Shown here piece by piece: positions 1 to 12,500 of a stretch of DNA of 64,000 nt; position 1 is the stretch's first letter, and every line of letters starts with the position of its first letter. Source of the DNA: Petrolisthes cinctipes (taxonomy: Eukaryota > Arthropoda > Malacostraca > Decapoda > Porcellanidae). Made by a program: the position numbers and the translations under genes. The stretch lies in contig JAWQEG010001359.1 in assembly GCA_033782935.1 (NCBI GenBank), positions 682,001-746,000 on the forward strand, read 5' to 3'. The notes under the pieces are model-generated. The model saw only the letters and a list, made by a program, of their open reading frames with translations, searched no databases and was not told the DNA's origin.

Positions 1-205
1 TGTTTTTAGTCTATATTTTGAAAATATTCTAGCACTGAGTAGGCATGTACAGATTTCTTCTGGGACCCCCAAATATCGAATTTTTGGGTGTTTTGAGCCT
101 GAATTTGAGATATAAACGAGTACAGAAGATGCATGCACATATCGACTTTAGGGCACCTAAAATATCGATTTTGAGCATGTTTTGTGCCTATATTTTGAAC
201 ACATT

Positions 206-382
206 CTAGCACTGAGTAGGCATGTACAGATCGCTTCTGGGACCCCAAAATATCGAATTTTCGGGTGTTTTGAGCCTGAATTTGAGATATAAACGGGTAC
301 AGAAGATGCATGCACATATCGACTTTTGGGCACCTAAAATATCGATTTTGAGCATGTTTTGAGCCTATATTTTGAAAACATT
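206..382. repeat. Representative long (L) satellite monomer, 177 bp
   Basis: One clean long monomer measured from ctagcac to the next ctagcac. It contains two related halves. The first starts at gcatgtacag (220) and the second at gcatgcacat (308), 88 bp later; the next monomer's gcatgtacag is at 397, 89 bp later. Both halves share, in order, gcatg-aca, atcg, ctt-t-ggg-ac-c, aaaatatcga, a T-run, g-ttttg-gcct and an attttga-like stretch. This monomer type makes up most of the array; a one-T-shorter 176-bp version with gactttgggc also occurs. Confidence 0.9.
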
Positions 383-529
383 CTAGCACTGAGTAGGCAT
401 GTACAGATCGCTTCTGGGACACCAAAATATCGAATTTTCGGGTGTTTTGGGCCTGAATTTGAGATATCGCCTTTACGCACCTAAAATATCGATTTTGAGC
501 ATGTTTTGAGCCTATATTTTGAAAATATT
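383..529. repeat. Representative short (S) satellite monomer, 147 bp
   Basis: One clean short monomer between the ctagc landmarks at 383 and 530. It matches the long monomer up to gaatttgagatat and then jumps straight to cgcctttacgcacc, so it lacks about 29 bp (aaacgggtacagaag through gcacatat) plus one further base. The missing segment lies between two ATAT tetramers in the long form, which suggests loss by slippage or recombination at short direct repeats. A 148-bp sister form reads gagatatcgactttttggcacc (for example near 800). Both short types recur throughout the array in fixed HOR positions. Confidence 0.88.
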
Positions 530-3500
530 CTAGCACTGAGTAGGCATGTACAGATCGCTTCTGGGACCCCAAAATATCGAATTTTCGGGAGTTTAGGGCC
601 AGAATTTGAGATATAAACGGGTACAGAAGATGCATGCACATATCGACTTTTGAGCACCTAAAAGATCGATTTTCAGTATGTTTTTGGCTTGTATTTTGAA
701 AATACTCTAACACGGAGTAGGAATGTACAGATCGCTTCTGGGACCCCTAAATATCGAAGTTTCGGGTGTTTTAAGACTGAATTTGAGATATCGACTTTTT
801 GGCACCTAAAATATCGATTTTTAGCATGTTTTTAGCCTATATTTTGAAAATATTCTAGCACTGAGTAGGCATGTACAGATCGCTTCTGGGACCCCAAAAT
901 ATCGAATTTTCGGGTGTTTTGAGCTTGAATTTGAGATATAAACGAGTACAGAAGATACATGCACATATCGACTTTTAGGCACCAAAAATATCGATTATGA
1001 GCATGTTTTGAGCCTATATTTCGAAAACATTCTAGCACTGAGTAGGCTTGTACAGATCGCTTCTGGGACCCCAAAATATCGAATTTTCGGTTGTTTAGGG
1101 CAAGAATTTGAGATATAAACGGGTACAGAAGATGCATGCACATATCTACTTTTGGGCACCTAAAAGATCGATTTTCAGTATGTTTTTGGCCTGTATTTTA
1201 AAAATACTCTAACACGGAGTAGGCATGTACAGATCGCATCTTGGACCCCTAAATATCGAATTTTCGGGTGTTTTGGGCCTTAATTTGAAATATCGACTTT
1301 TTGGCAACTAAAATATCGATTTTTAGCATGTTTTTAGCCTATATTTTGAAAATATTCTAGCACTGAGTAGGCATGTACAGATTGCTTCTGGGACCCCAAA
1401 ATATTGAATTTTCGGGTGTTTTGAGCCTGAATTCGAGATATAAACAGGTACAGAAGATAAATGCACATATTTACTTTGGGCATCTAAAATATCGATTTTG
1501 AGCCTGTTTTGGGCCTGTATTTTGAAAATACTCTAACACGGAGTAGGCATGTACAGATCGCTTCTGGGACCCGAAAATATCGAATTTTCGGGTGTTTTGG
1601 GCCTGAATTTGAGATATCGCCTTTACGCACATAAAATATCGATTTATAGCATGTTTTGAGCCTATATTTTGAAAGTATTCTCGCACTGAGTAGGCATGTA
1701 CAGATTGCTTCTGGGACCCCTAAATATCGAATTTTCGGGTGTTTTGGGCCTTAATTTGAGATATTGCCTTTACGCGCCTAAAATATCGATTTTTAGCATG
1801 TTTTGAGCCTATATTTTGAAAATATTCTAGCACTGAGTAGGCATGTACATATCGCTTCTGAGACCCCAAAATGTCGAATTTTCGGGTGTTTTGAGCCTGA
1901 ATTTGAGATATAAACGAGTACAGAAGTTGCATGAACATATTGACTTTTGGGCACCTAAAACATCGATTTTGAGCATGTTTTGAGCCTATATTTTGAAAAC
2001 ATTCTAACACTGAGTAGGCATGTACAGATCGCTTCTGGGACCCCTAAATATCGAATTTTCGGGTGTTTTGGGGCTGAATTTGAGATATCGACTTTTTGGC
2101 TTCTAAAATGTCGATTTTTAGCATGTTTTGAGCCTATATTTTGAAAATATTCTAGCACTGAGTAGGCATGTACAGATCGCTTCTGGGACCCCAAAATATC
2201 GAATTTTCGAGTGTTTTGAGCCTGAATTTGAGATATAAACGAGTATAGAAGATGCTAACACATATCGACTTTTGGGCACCTAAAATATCGATTTTGAGCA
2301 TGTTTTGAGCCTATATTTTGAAAACATTCTAGCACTGAGTAGGGATGTACAGATCGCTTCTGGGACCCCAAAATATCGAATTTTCGGGTGTTTTGAGCCT
2401 GAATTTGAGATATAAACGAGTATAGAAGATGCTAACACATATTGACTTTGGGCACCAAAAATATCGATTTTCAGCATGTTTTGGGCCTATATTTTGAAAA
2501 TATTCTAACACGGAGTAGGCATGTACAGATCGCTTCTGGGACCCCAAAATATCGAATTTTCGGGTGTTTAGGGCCAGAATTTCAGATATAAACGGGTACA
2601 GAAGATGCATGCACATATCGACTTTTGAGCACCTAAAAGATCGATTTTCAGTATGTTTTTGGCTTGTATTTTGAAAATACTTTAACACGGAGTAGGCATG
2701 TACAGATCGCTTCTGGGACCCCTAGATATCGAAGTTTCGGGTGTTTTGGGACTGAATTTGAGATATCGACTTTTTGGCACCTAAATTATCGATTTTTAGC
2801 ATGTTTTTAGCCTATATTTTGAAAATATTCTAGCACTGAGTAGGCATGTACAGATCGCTTCTGGGACCCCAAAATATCGAATTTTCGGGTGTTTTGAGCT
2901 TGAATTTGAGATATAAACGAGTACAGAAGATGCATGCACATATCGACTTTTGGGCACCTAAAACATCGATTTTGAGCATGTTTTGAGCCTTTATTTTGAA
3001 AACATTCTAACACTGAGTAGGCATGTACAGATCGCTTCTGGGACCCCTAAATATCGAATTTTCGGGTGTTTTGGGGCTGAATTTGAGATATCGACTTTTT
3101 GGCTTCTAAAATGTCGATTTTTAGCATGTTTTTAGCCTATATTTTGAAATTATTCTAGCACTGAGTAGGCATGTACAGATTGCTTCATAGACCCCAAAAT
3201 ATTGAATTTTCGGGTGTTTTGAGCCTGAATTAGAGATATAAACGGGTACAGAAGATACATGCACATATTGACTTTGGGCATCTAAAATATCGATTTTTAG
3301 CATGTTTTTGGCCTGTATTTTGAAAATACTCTAACACGGAGTAGGCATGTACAGATCGCTTCTGGGACCCCAAAATATCGAATTTTCGGGTGTTTTGAGC
3401 CTGAATTTGTGATATAAACGAGTACTGATGATGCATGCACATATCGACATTTGGGCACCTAAAACATCGATTTTGAGCATGTTTTTGGGACTGTATTTTG

Positions 3501-4470
3501 AAAATACTATAACACGGAGTAGGCATGTACAGATCGCTTCTGGGATCCCAAAATATCGAATTTTCGGGTGTTTTGTGCCTGAATTTGAGATATCGCCTTT
3601 ACGCACCTAAAATATCGATTTTTAGCATGTTTTGAGCCTATATTTTGAAAATATTCTAGCACTGAGTAGGCATGTACAGAACGCTTCTGGGACCCCAAAA
3701 TATCGAATTTTCTGGTGTTTTGAACTTGAATTTGAGATATAAACGAGTACAGAAGATGCATGCACATATCGACTATTTGGCACCTAAAATATCGATTTTG
3801 AGCATGTTTTGAGCCTATATTTTGAAAACATTTTAGCACTGAATAGGCATGTACAGATCGCTTCTGGGACCCCAAAATATCGAATTTTCGGGTGTTTTGA
3901 GCTTGAATTTGAGATATAAACGAGTACAGAAGATGCATGCACATATCGACTTTTGGGCATCTAATATATCGATTTTGAGCATGTTTTAGGCATGTATTTT
4001 GAAAATACTCTAACACAGAGTAGGCATGTACAGATCGCTTCTGGGACCCTTAAATATCGAATTTTCGGGTGTTTTGGGCCTTAATTTGAGATATCGACTT
4101 TTTCGCACCTAAAATATCGATTTTTAGCATGTTTTAAGACAATATTTTGAAAATATTCTAGCACTGAGTAGGCATGTACAGATTGCTTCTGGGACCCCAA
4201 AATATTGATTTTTCGGGTGTTATGAGCCTGAATTTGAGATATAAACGGGTACAGAAGATTATTGACTTTGGGCATCTAAAATAACGATTTTCAGCATGTT
4301 TTGGGCATGAATTTTGAAAACATTCTAGCACTGAGTAGGCATGTACAGATTGCTTCTTGGACCCCGAAATATTGAATTTTCGGGTGTTTAGGGCCAGAAT
4401 TTGAGATATAAACGGGTACCGAAGATGCATGCAAATACAGACTTTTGGGCACCTAAAAGATCGATTTTCA

Positions 4471-7400
4471 GTATGTTTTTGGCCTGTATTTTAAAAATAC
4501 TTTAACACGTAGTAGGCATGTACAGATCGATTCTGGGACCCCTAAATATCGAATTTTCGGGTGTTTTGGGACTGAATTTGATATATCGACTTTTTGGCAC
4601 CTAAAAGATCGATTTTTAGCATGTTTTTAGCCTATATTTTGAAAATATTCTGGCACTGAGTAGGCTTGTACAGATTGCTTCTGGGACCCTGAAATATTGA
4701 ATTTTCGGGATTTTTGAGCCTGAATTTGAGATATAAACGGGTACAGAAGATACATGGACATATTGACTTTGGGCATCTAAAATATCGATTTTCAGCATGT
4801 TTTGGGCATGTATTTTGAATATACTCTAACACGGAGTAGGCCCTAGATGTACAGATCGCTTCTGGGACCCCATAATATCGAATTTTCGGGTGTTTTCGGC
4901 CTGAATTTGAGATATCGCCTTTACGCACCTAAAATATCGATTTTTAGCATGTTTTGAGCCTATTTTTTGAAAATATTCTAGCACTGAGTAGGCATGTAGA
5001 GTTTGCTTCTGGGACCCCAAAATATCGAATTTTCGGGTGTTTTGAGCCTGAATTTGAGATATAAACGGGTACTGAAGATGCATGCACATATCGACTTTTG
5101 GGCACCTAAAACATCGATTTTGAGCATGTTTTGGGCCTGTATTTTGAAGATACTCTAACACTGAGTAGGCATGTACAGATCGCTTCTGGGACCCCATAAT
5201 ATCAAATTTTCGGGTGTTTTAGGCCTGAATTTAAGATATCGCCTTTACGCACCTAAAATATCGATTTTTAGCATGTTTTGAGCCTATATTTTGAAAATAT
5301 TCTAGCACTGAGTACAGATTGTACAGATTGCTTCTGGGACCCCAAAATATCGAATTTTCTTGTGTTTTGAGCCTGAATTTGAGATATAAATGGGTACAGA
5401 AGATACATGCACATATTGACTTTTGGCATCTAAAATATCGATTTTCAGCATGTTTTGGGCATGTATTTTGAAAATTCTCTAACACGGAGTAAGCATGTAC
5501 AGATCGCTTCTGGGATCCCAAAATATCGAATTTTCGGGTGTTTTGAGCCTGAATTTGAGATATAAACGGGTACTAAAGATGCATGCACATATCGACTTTT
5601 GGGCACCTAAAACATCGATTTTGAGCATGTTTTGGGCCTGTATTTTGTAAATACTCTAACACGGAGTAGGCATGTACAGATCGCTTCTGGGACCCCATAA
5701 TATCGAATTTTCGGGTGTTTTGGGCCTGAATTTGAGATATCGCCTTTACTAACCTAAAATATCGATTTTTACCATATTTTGAGCCTATATTTTGAAAATA
5801 TTCTAGCACTGAGTAGGCATGTACAGATTGCTTATGGGACCCCTAAATATCGAATTTTCGGGTGTTTTGGGCCTTAATTTGAGTTATCGCCTTTACGCAC
5901 CTAAAATATCGATTTTGAGCATGTTTTGAGCCTATATTTTGAAAATATTCTAGCACTGAGTAGGCATGTACAGATCGCTTCTGGGACCTCAAAATATTGA
6001 ATTTTCGGGTATTTTGAGCCTGAATTTGAGATATAAACGGGTATAGAAGATGCATACACATATTGACTTTGGGCACCAAAAATATCGATTTTCAGCATGT
6101 TTTGGGAATGAATTTTGAAAATACTCTAACACAGAGTAGGCATGTACAGATTGCTTCTGGGACCCCAAAATATTGAATTTTCGGGTGTTTTGAGCCTAAA
6201 TTAAAGATAAAAACGGGTACAGAAGATGCATGCACATATCGACTTTTGGGCACATAAAATATCGATTTTCAGCATGTTTTGGGCCTGAATTTTGAAAATA
6301 CTCTAACACGGAGTAGGCATGTACAGATCGCTTCTGGGACCCCTAAATATCGAATTTTCGGGTGTTTTGGGACTGAATTTGAGATATCGTCTTTTTGGCA
6401 CCTAAAATATCGATTTTTAGCATGTTTTTAGCCTATATTTTGAAAATATTCTAGCACTGAGTAGGCATGTACAGATTGCTTCTGGGACCCCAAAATATTG
6501 AATTTTCGGGTATTTTGAGCCTGAATTTGAGATATAAACGGGTACAGAATATACATGCACATATTGACTTTGGGCATCTAAAATATCGATTTTCAGCATG
6601 TTTTGTGCCTGAATTTTGAAAATATTCTAGCACTGAGTATGCATGTACAGATTGCTTCTGGGACCCCAAAATATTGATTTTTCGGGTGTGATGAGCCTGA
6701 ATTTGAGATATAAACGGGTACAGAAGAATATTGACTTTGGGCACCTGAAACATCGATTTTGAGCATGTTTTGGGCCTGTATTTTGAAAATACTCTAACAC
6801 GGAGTAAGCATGTACAGATCGCTTCTGGGATCCCAAAATATCGAATTTTCGGGTGTTTTGAGCCTGAATTTGAGATATAAACGGGTTCTGAAGATGCATG
6901 CACATATCGACTTTTGGGCACCTAAAACATCGATTTTGAGCATGTTTTGGGCCTTTATTTTGAAAATACTCTAACACGGAGAAAGCATGTACAGATCGCT
7001 TCTGGGACCCTTAAATATCGAATTTTCGGGTGTTTTGGGCCTTAATTTGAGATATCGACTTTTTGGCACCTAAAATATCGATTTTTAGCATGTTTTTAGC
7101 CTATATTTTGAAAACATTCTAGCACTGAGTAGGCATGTACAGATTGCTTCTGGGACCCCGAAATATTGAATTTTCGGGTGTTTAGGGCCAGAATTTGAGA
7201 TATAAACGGGTACCGAAGATGCATGCACATACCGACTTTTGGGCACCTAAAAGATCGATTTTCAGTATGTTTTTGGCCTGTATTTTAAAAATACTTTAAC
7301 ACGGAGTAGGCATGTACAGATCGATTCTGGGACCCCTAAATATCGAATTTTCGGGTGTTTTGGGACTGAATTTGATATATCGACTTTTTGGCACCTAAAA

Positions 7401-10400
7401 GATCGATTTTTAGCATGTTTTTAGCCTATATTTTGAAAATATTCTAGGACTGAGTAGGCTTGTACAGATTGCTTCTGGGACCCCGAAATATTGAATTTTC
7501 GGGATTTTTGAGCCTGAATTTGAGATATAAACGGGTACAGAAGATACATGGACATATTGACTTTGGGCATCTACAATATCGATTTTCAGCATGTTTTGGG
7601 AATGTATTTTGAATATACTCTAACACGGAGTAGGCATGTACAGATCGCTTCTGGGACCCCATAATATCGAATTTTCGGGTGTTTTCGGCCTGAATTTGAG
7701 ATATCGCCTTTACGCACCTAAAATATCGATTTTTAGCATGTTTTGAGCCTATTTTTTGAAAATATTCTAGCACTGAGTAGGCATGTAGAGTTTGCTTCTG
7801 GGACCCCAAAATATCGAATTTTCGGGTGTTTTGAGCCTGAATTTGAGATATAAACGGGTACTGAAGATGCATGCACATATCGACTTTTGGGCACCTAAAA
7901 CATCGATTTTGAGCATGTTTTGGGCCTGTATTTTGAAGATACTCTAACACGGAGTAGGCATGTACAGATCGCTTCTTGGACCCCATAATATCAAATTTTC
8001 GGGTGTTTTAGGCCTGAATTTAAGATATCGCCTTTACGCACCTAAAATATCGATTTTTAGCATGTTTTGAGCCTATATTTTGAAAATATTCTAGCACTGA
8101 GTACAGATTGTACAGATTGCTTCTGGGACCCCAAAATATCGAATTTTCTTGTGTTTTGAGCCTGAATTTGAGATATAAATGGGTACAGAAGATACATGCA
8201 CATATTGACTTTTGGCATCTAAAATATCGATTTTCAGCATGTTTTGGGCATGTATTTTGAAAATTCTCTAACACGGAGTAAGCATGTACAGATCGCTTCT
8301 GGGATCCCAAAATATCGAATTTTCGGGTGTTTTGAGCCTGAATTTGAGATATAAACGGGTACTGAAGATGCATGCACATATCGACTTTTGGGCACCTAAA
8401 ACATCGATTTTGAGCATGTTTTGGGCCTGTATTTTGTAAATACTCTAACACGGAGTAGGCATGTACAGATCGCTTCTGGGACCCCATAATATCGAATTTT
8501 CGGGTGTTTTGGGCCTGAATTTGAGATATCGCCTTTACTAACCTAAAATATCGATTTTTACCATATTTTGAGCCTATATTTTGAAAATATTCTAGCACTG
8601 AGTAGGCATGTACAGATTGCTTATGGGACCCCTAAATATCGAATTTTCGGGTGTTTTGGGCCTTAATTTGAGTTATCGCCTTTACGCACCTAAAATATCG
8701 ATTTTGAGCATGTTTTGAGCCTATATTTTGAAAATATTCTAGCACTGAGTAGGCATGTACAGATCGCTTCTGGAACCTCAAAATATTGAATTTTCGGGTA
8801 TTTTGAGCCTGAATTTGAGATATAAACGGGTATAGAAGATGCATACACATATTGACTTTGGGCACCAAAAATATCGATTTTCAGCATGTTTTGGGAATGA
8901 ATTTTGAAAATACTCTAACACAGAGTAGGCATGTACAGATTGCTTCTGGGACCCCAAAATATTGAATTTTCGGGTGTTTTGAGCCTAAATTAAAGATAAA
9001 AACGGGTACAGAAGATGCATGCACATATCGACTTTTGGGCACCTAAAATATCGATTTTCAGCATGTTTTGGGCCTGAATTTTTGAAAATACTCTAACACG
9101 GAGTAGGCATGTACAGATCGCTTCTGGGACCCCTAAATATCGAATTTTCGGGTGTTTTGGGACTGAATTTGAGATATCGTCTTTTTGGCACCTAAAATAT
9201 CGATTTTTAGCATGTTTTTAGCCTATATTTTGAAAATATTCTAGCACTGAGTAGGCATGTACAGATTGCTTCTGGGACCCCAAAATATTGAATTTTCGGG
9301 TATTTTGAGCCTGAATTTGAGATATAAACGGGTACAGAATATACATGCACATATTGACTTTGGGCATCTAAAATATCGATTTTCAGCATGTTTTGTGCCT
9401 GAATTTTGAAAATATTCTAGCACTGAGTATGCATGTACAGATTGCTTCTGGGACCCCAAAATATTGATTTTTCGGGTGTTATGAGCCTGAATTTGAGATA
9501 TAAACGGGTACAGAAGAATATTGACTTTGGGCATCTAAAATAACGATTTTCAGTATGTTTTGGGCCTTTATTTTGAAAATACTCTAACACGGAGAAAGCA
9601 TGTACAGATCGCTTCTGGGACCCTTAAATATCGAATTTTCGGGTGTTTTGGGCCTTAATTTGAGATATCGACTTTTTGGCACCTAAAATATCGATTTTTA
9701 GCATGTTTTTAGCCTATATTTTGAAAACATTCTAGCACTGAGTAGGCATGTACAGATTGCTTCTGGGACCCCGAAATATTGAATTTTCGGGTGTTTAGGG
9801 CCAGAATTTGAGATATAAACGGGTACCGAAGATGCATGCACATACCGACTTTTGGGCACCTAAAAGATCGATTTTCAGTATGTTTTTGGCCTGTATTTTA
9901 AAAATACTTTAACACGGAGTAGGCATGTACAGATCGATTCTGGGACCCCTAAATATCAAATTTTCGGGTGTTTTGGGACTGAATTTGATATATCGACTTT
10001 TTGGCACCTAAAAGATCGATTTTTAGCATGTTTTTAGCCTATATTTTGAAAATATTCTAGCACTGAGTAGGCTTGTACAGATTGCTTCTGGGACCCCGAA
10101 ATATTGAATTTTCGGGATTTTTGAGCCTGAATTTGAGATATAAACGGGTACAGAAGATACATGGACATATTGACTTTGGGCATCTAAAATATCGATTTTC
10201 AGCATGTTTTGGGCATGTATTTTGAATATACTCTAACACGGAGTAGGGATGTACAGATCGCTTCTGGGACCCCAAAATATCGAATTTTCGGGTGTTTTGA
10301 GCCTGAATTTGAGATATAAACGGGTACTGAAGATGCATGCACATATCGACTTTTGGGCACCTAAAACATCGATTTTGAGCATGTTTTGGGCCTGTATTTT

Positions 10401-12500
10401 GAAGATACTCTAACACGGAGTAGGCATGTACAGATCGCTTCTGGGACCCCATAATATCAAATTTTCGGGTGTTTTAGGCCTGAATTTGAGATATCGCCTG
10501 TACGCACCAAAAATATCGATTTTTAGCATGTTTTGAGGCTATATTTTGAAAATATTCTAGCACTGAGTACAGATTGTACAGTTTGCTTCTGGGACCCCAA
10601 AATATCGAATTTTCTTGTGTTTTGAGCCTGAATTTGAGATATAAATGGGTACAGAAGATACATGCACATATTGACTTTTGGCATCTAAAATATCGATTTT
10701 CAGCATGTTTTGGGCATGTATTTTGAAAATTCTCTAACACGGAGTAAGCATGTACAGATCGCATCTGGGATCCCAAAATATCGAATTTTCGGGTGTCTTG
10801 AGCCTGAATTTGAGATATAAACGGGTACTGAAGATGCATGCACATATCGACTTTTGGGCACCTAAAACATCGATTTTGAGCATGTTTTGGGCCTGTATTT
10901 TGTAAATACTCTAACACGGAGTAGGCATGTACAGATCGCTTCTGGGACCCCATAATATCGAATTTTCGGGTGTTTTGGGCCTGAATTTGAGATATCGCCT
11001 TTACTAACCTAAAATATCGATGTTTACCATGTTTTGAGCCTATATTTTGAAAATATTCTAGCACTGAGTAGGCATGTACAGATTGCTTATGGGACCCCTA
11101 AATATCGAATTTTCGGGTGTTTTGGGCCTTAATTTGAGATATCGCCTTTACGCACCTAAAATATCGATTTTGAGCATGTTTTGAGCCTATATTTTGAAAA
11201 TATTCTAGCACTGAGTACAGTGTACAGTGTACAGATCGCTTCTGGGACCTCAAAATATTGAATTTTCGGGTATTTTGAGCCTGAATTTGAGATATAAACG
11301 GGTATAGAAGATGCATACACATATTGACTTTGGGCACCAAAAATATCGATTTTCAGCATGTTTTGGGCCTGAATTTTGAAAATACTCTAACACAGAGTAG
11401 GCATGTACAGATTGCTTCTGGGACCCCAAAATATTGAATTTTCGGGTGTTTTGAGCCTAAATTAAAGATATAAACGGGTACAGAAGATGCATGCACATAT
11501 AGACTTTTGGGCACCTAAAATATCGATTTTCAGCATGTTTTGGGCCTGAATTTTGAAAATACTCTAACACGGATAGGGCATGTACAGATCGCTTCTGGGA
11601 CCCCTAAATATAGAATTTTCGGGTGTTTTGGGACTGAATTTGAGATATCGACTTTTTGGCACCTAAAATATCGATTTTTAGCATGTTTTTAGCCTATATT
11701 TTGAAAATATTCTAGCACTGAGTAGGCATGTACAGATTGCTTCTGGGACCCCAAAATATTGAATTTTCGGGTATTTTGAGCCTGAATTTGAGATATAAAC
11801 GGGTACAGAATATACATGCACATATTGACTTTGGGCATCTAAAATATCAATTTTCAGCATGTTTTGTGCCTGTATTTTGAAAATACTCTAACACGGAGTA
11901 GGCATGTACAGATCGCTTCTGGGACCCCAAAATATCGAATTTTCGGGTGTTTTGGGCCTTAATTTGAGATATCGACTTTTTGGCACCTAAAATATCGATT
12001 TTTAGCATGTTTTTAGCCTATATTTTGAAAATACTCTAGCACTGAGTAGGCCTGTACAGATTGCTTCTAGGACCCCAAAATTTTGAATTTTCGGGTGTTT
12101 TGAGCCTCAATTTGAGATATAAACGGGTACAGAAGATACATGCACATATTGACTTCGGGCATCTAAAATATCGATTTTCAGCATGTTTTGGGCATGTATT
12201 TTGAAAATACTCTAACACGGAGTAGGCATGTACAGATCGCTACTGGGACCCCAAAATATCGAATTTTCTGGTGATTTGAGCCTGAATTTGAGATATAAAC
12301 GGGTACTGAAGATGCATGCACATATCGACTTTTGGGCACCTAAAACATCGATTTTGAGCATGTTTTTGGCCTGTATTTTGAAAATACTCTAACACGGAGT
12401 AGGCATGTACAGATCGCTTCTGGGACCCCATAATATCGAATTTTCGGGTTCTTTCGGACTGAATTTGAGATATCGACTTTTTGGCACCTAAAATATCGAT
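4471..12500. repeat. HOR block A, about 2.6-2.8 kb units
   Basis: A diagnostic monomer with gtatgtttttggcctg followed by ttttaaaaatac occurs at 4471, 7265 and 9878, giving spacings of 2794 and 2613 bp. The second unit lacks one L-sized piece that the first has at about 6752-6930. The third unit lacks one S-sized piece, present in unit 2 near 7640-7786, so downstream landmarks sit 2466-2471 bp apart. Other shared marks are gtacagattgtacag (about 5316, 8103, 10568) and cctttactaacc (about 5750, 8530, 11000). Unit boundaries are arbitrary, and the third unit fades into unrelated order after about 12.0 kb. Confidence 0.82.

Larger units (their letters stand above)
1..4470. repeat. Irregular satellite block with local segmental duplications
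   Basis: L and S monomers alternate without one regular higher-order period. Shared private variants reveal copied segments. About 0.4 kb around 541-960 recurs around 2520-2940 (offset 1975), sharing the unusual tgagcacctaaaagatcg and gaagtttcggg variants. A segment with the private variant ggcttctaaaatgtcg near 2100 recurs near 3103 (offset about 1003). No gene or non-satellite insertion is visible. Confidence 0.75.

Noticed and set aside
206..382. CENP-B box in the monomer
   Set aside because: The tttcgggtg region contains TTCG and CGGG but not in the spacing nTTCGnnnnAnnCGGGn on either strand, so I cannot support it.
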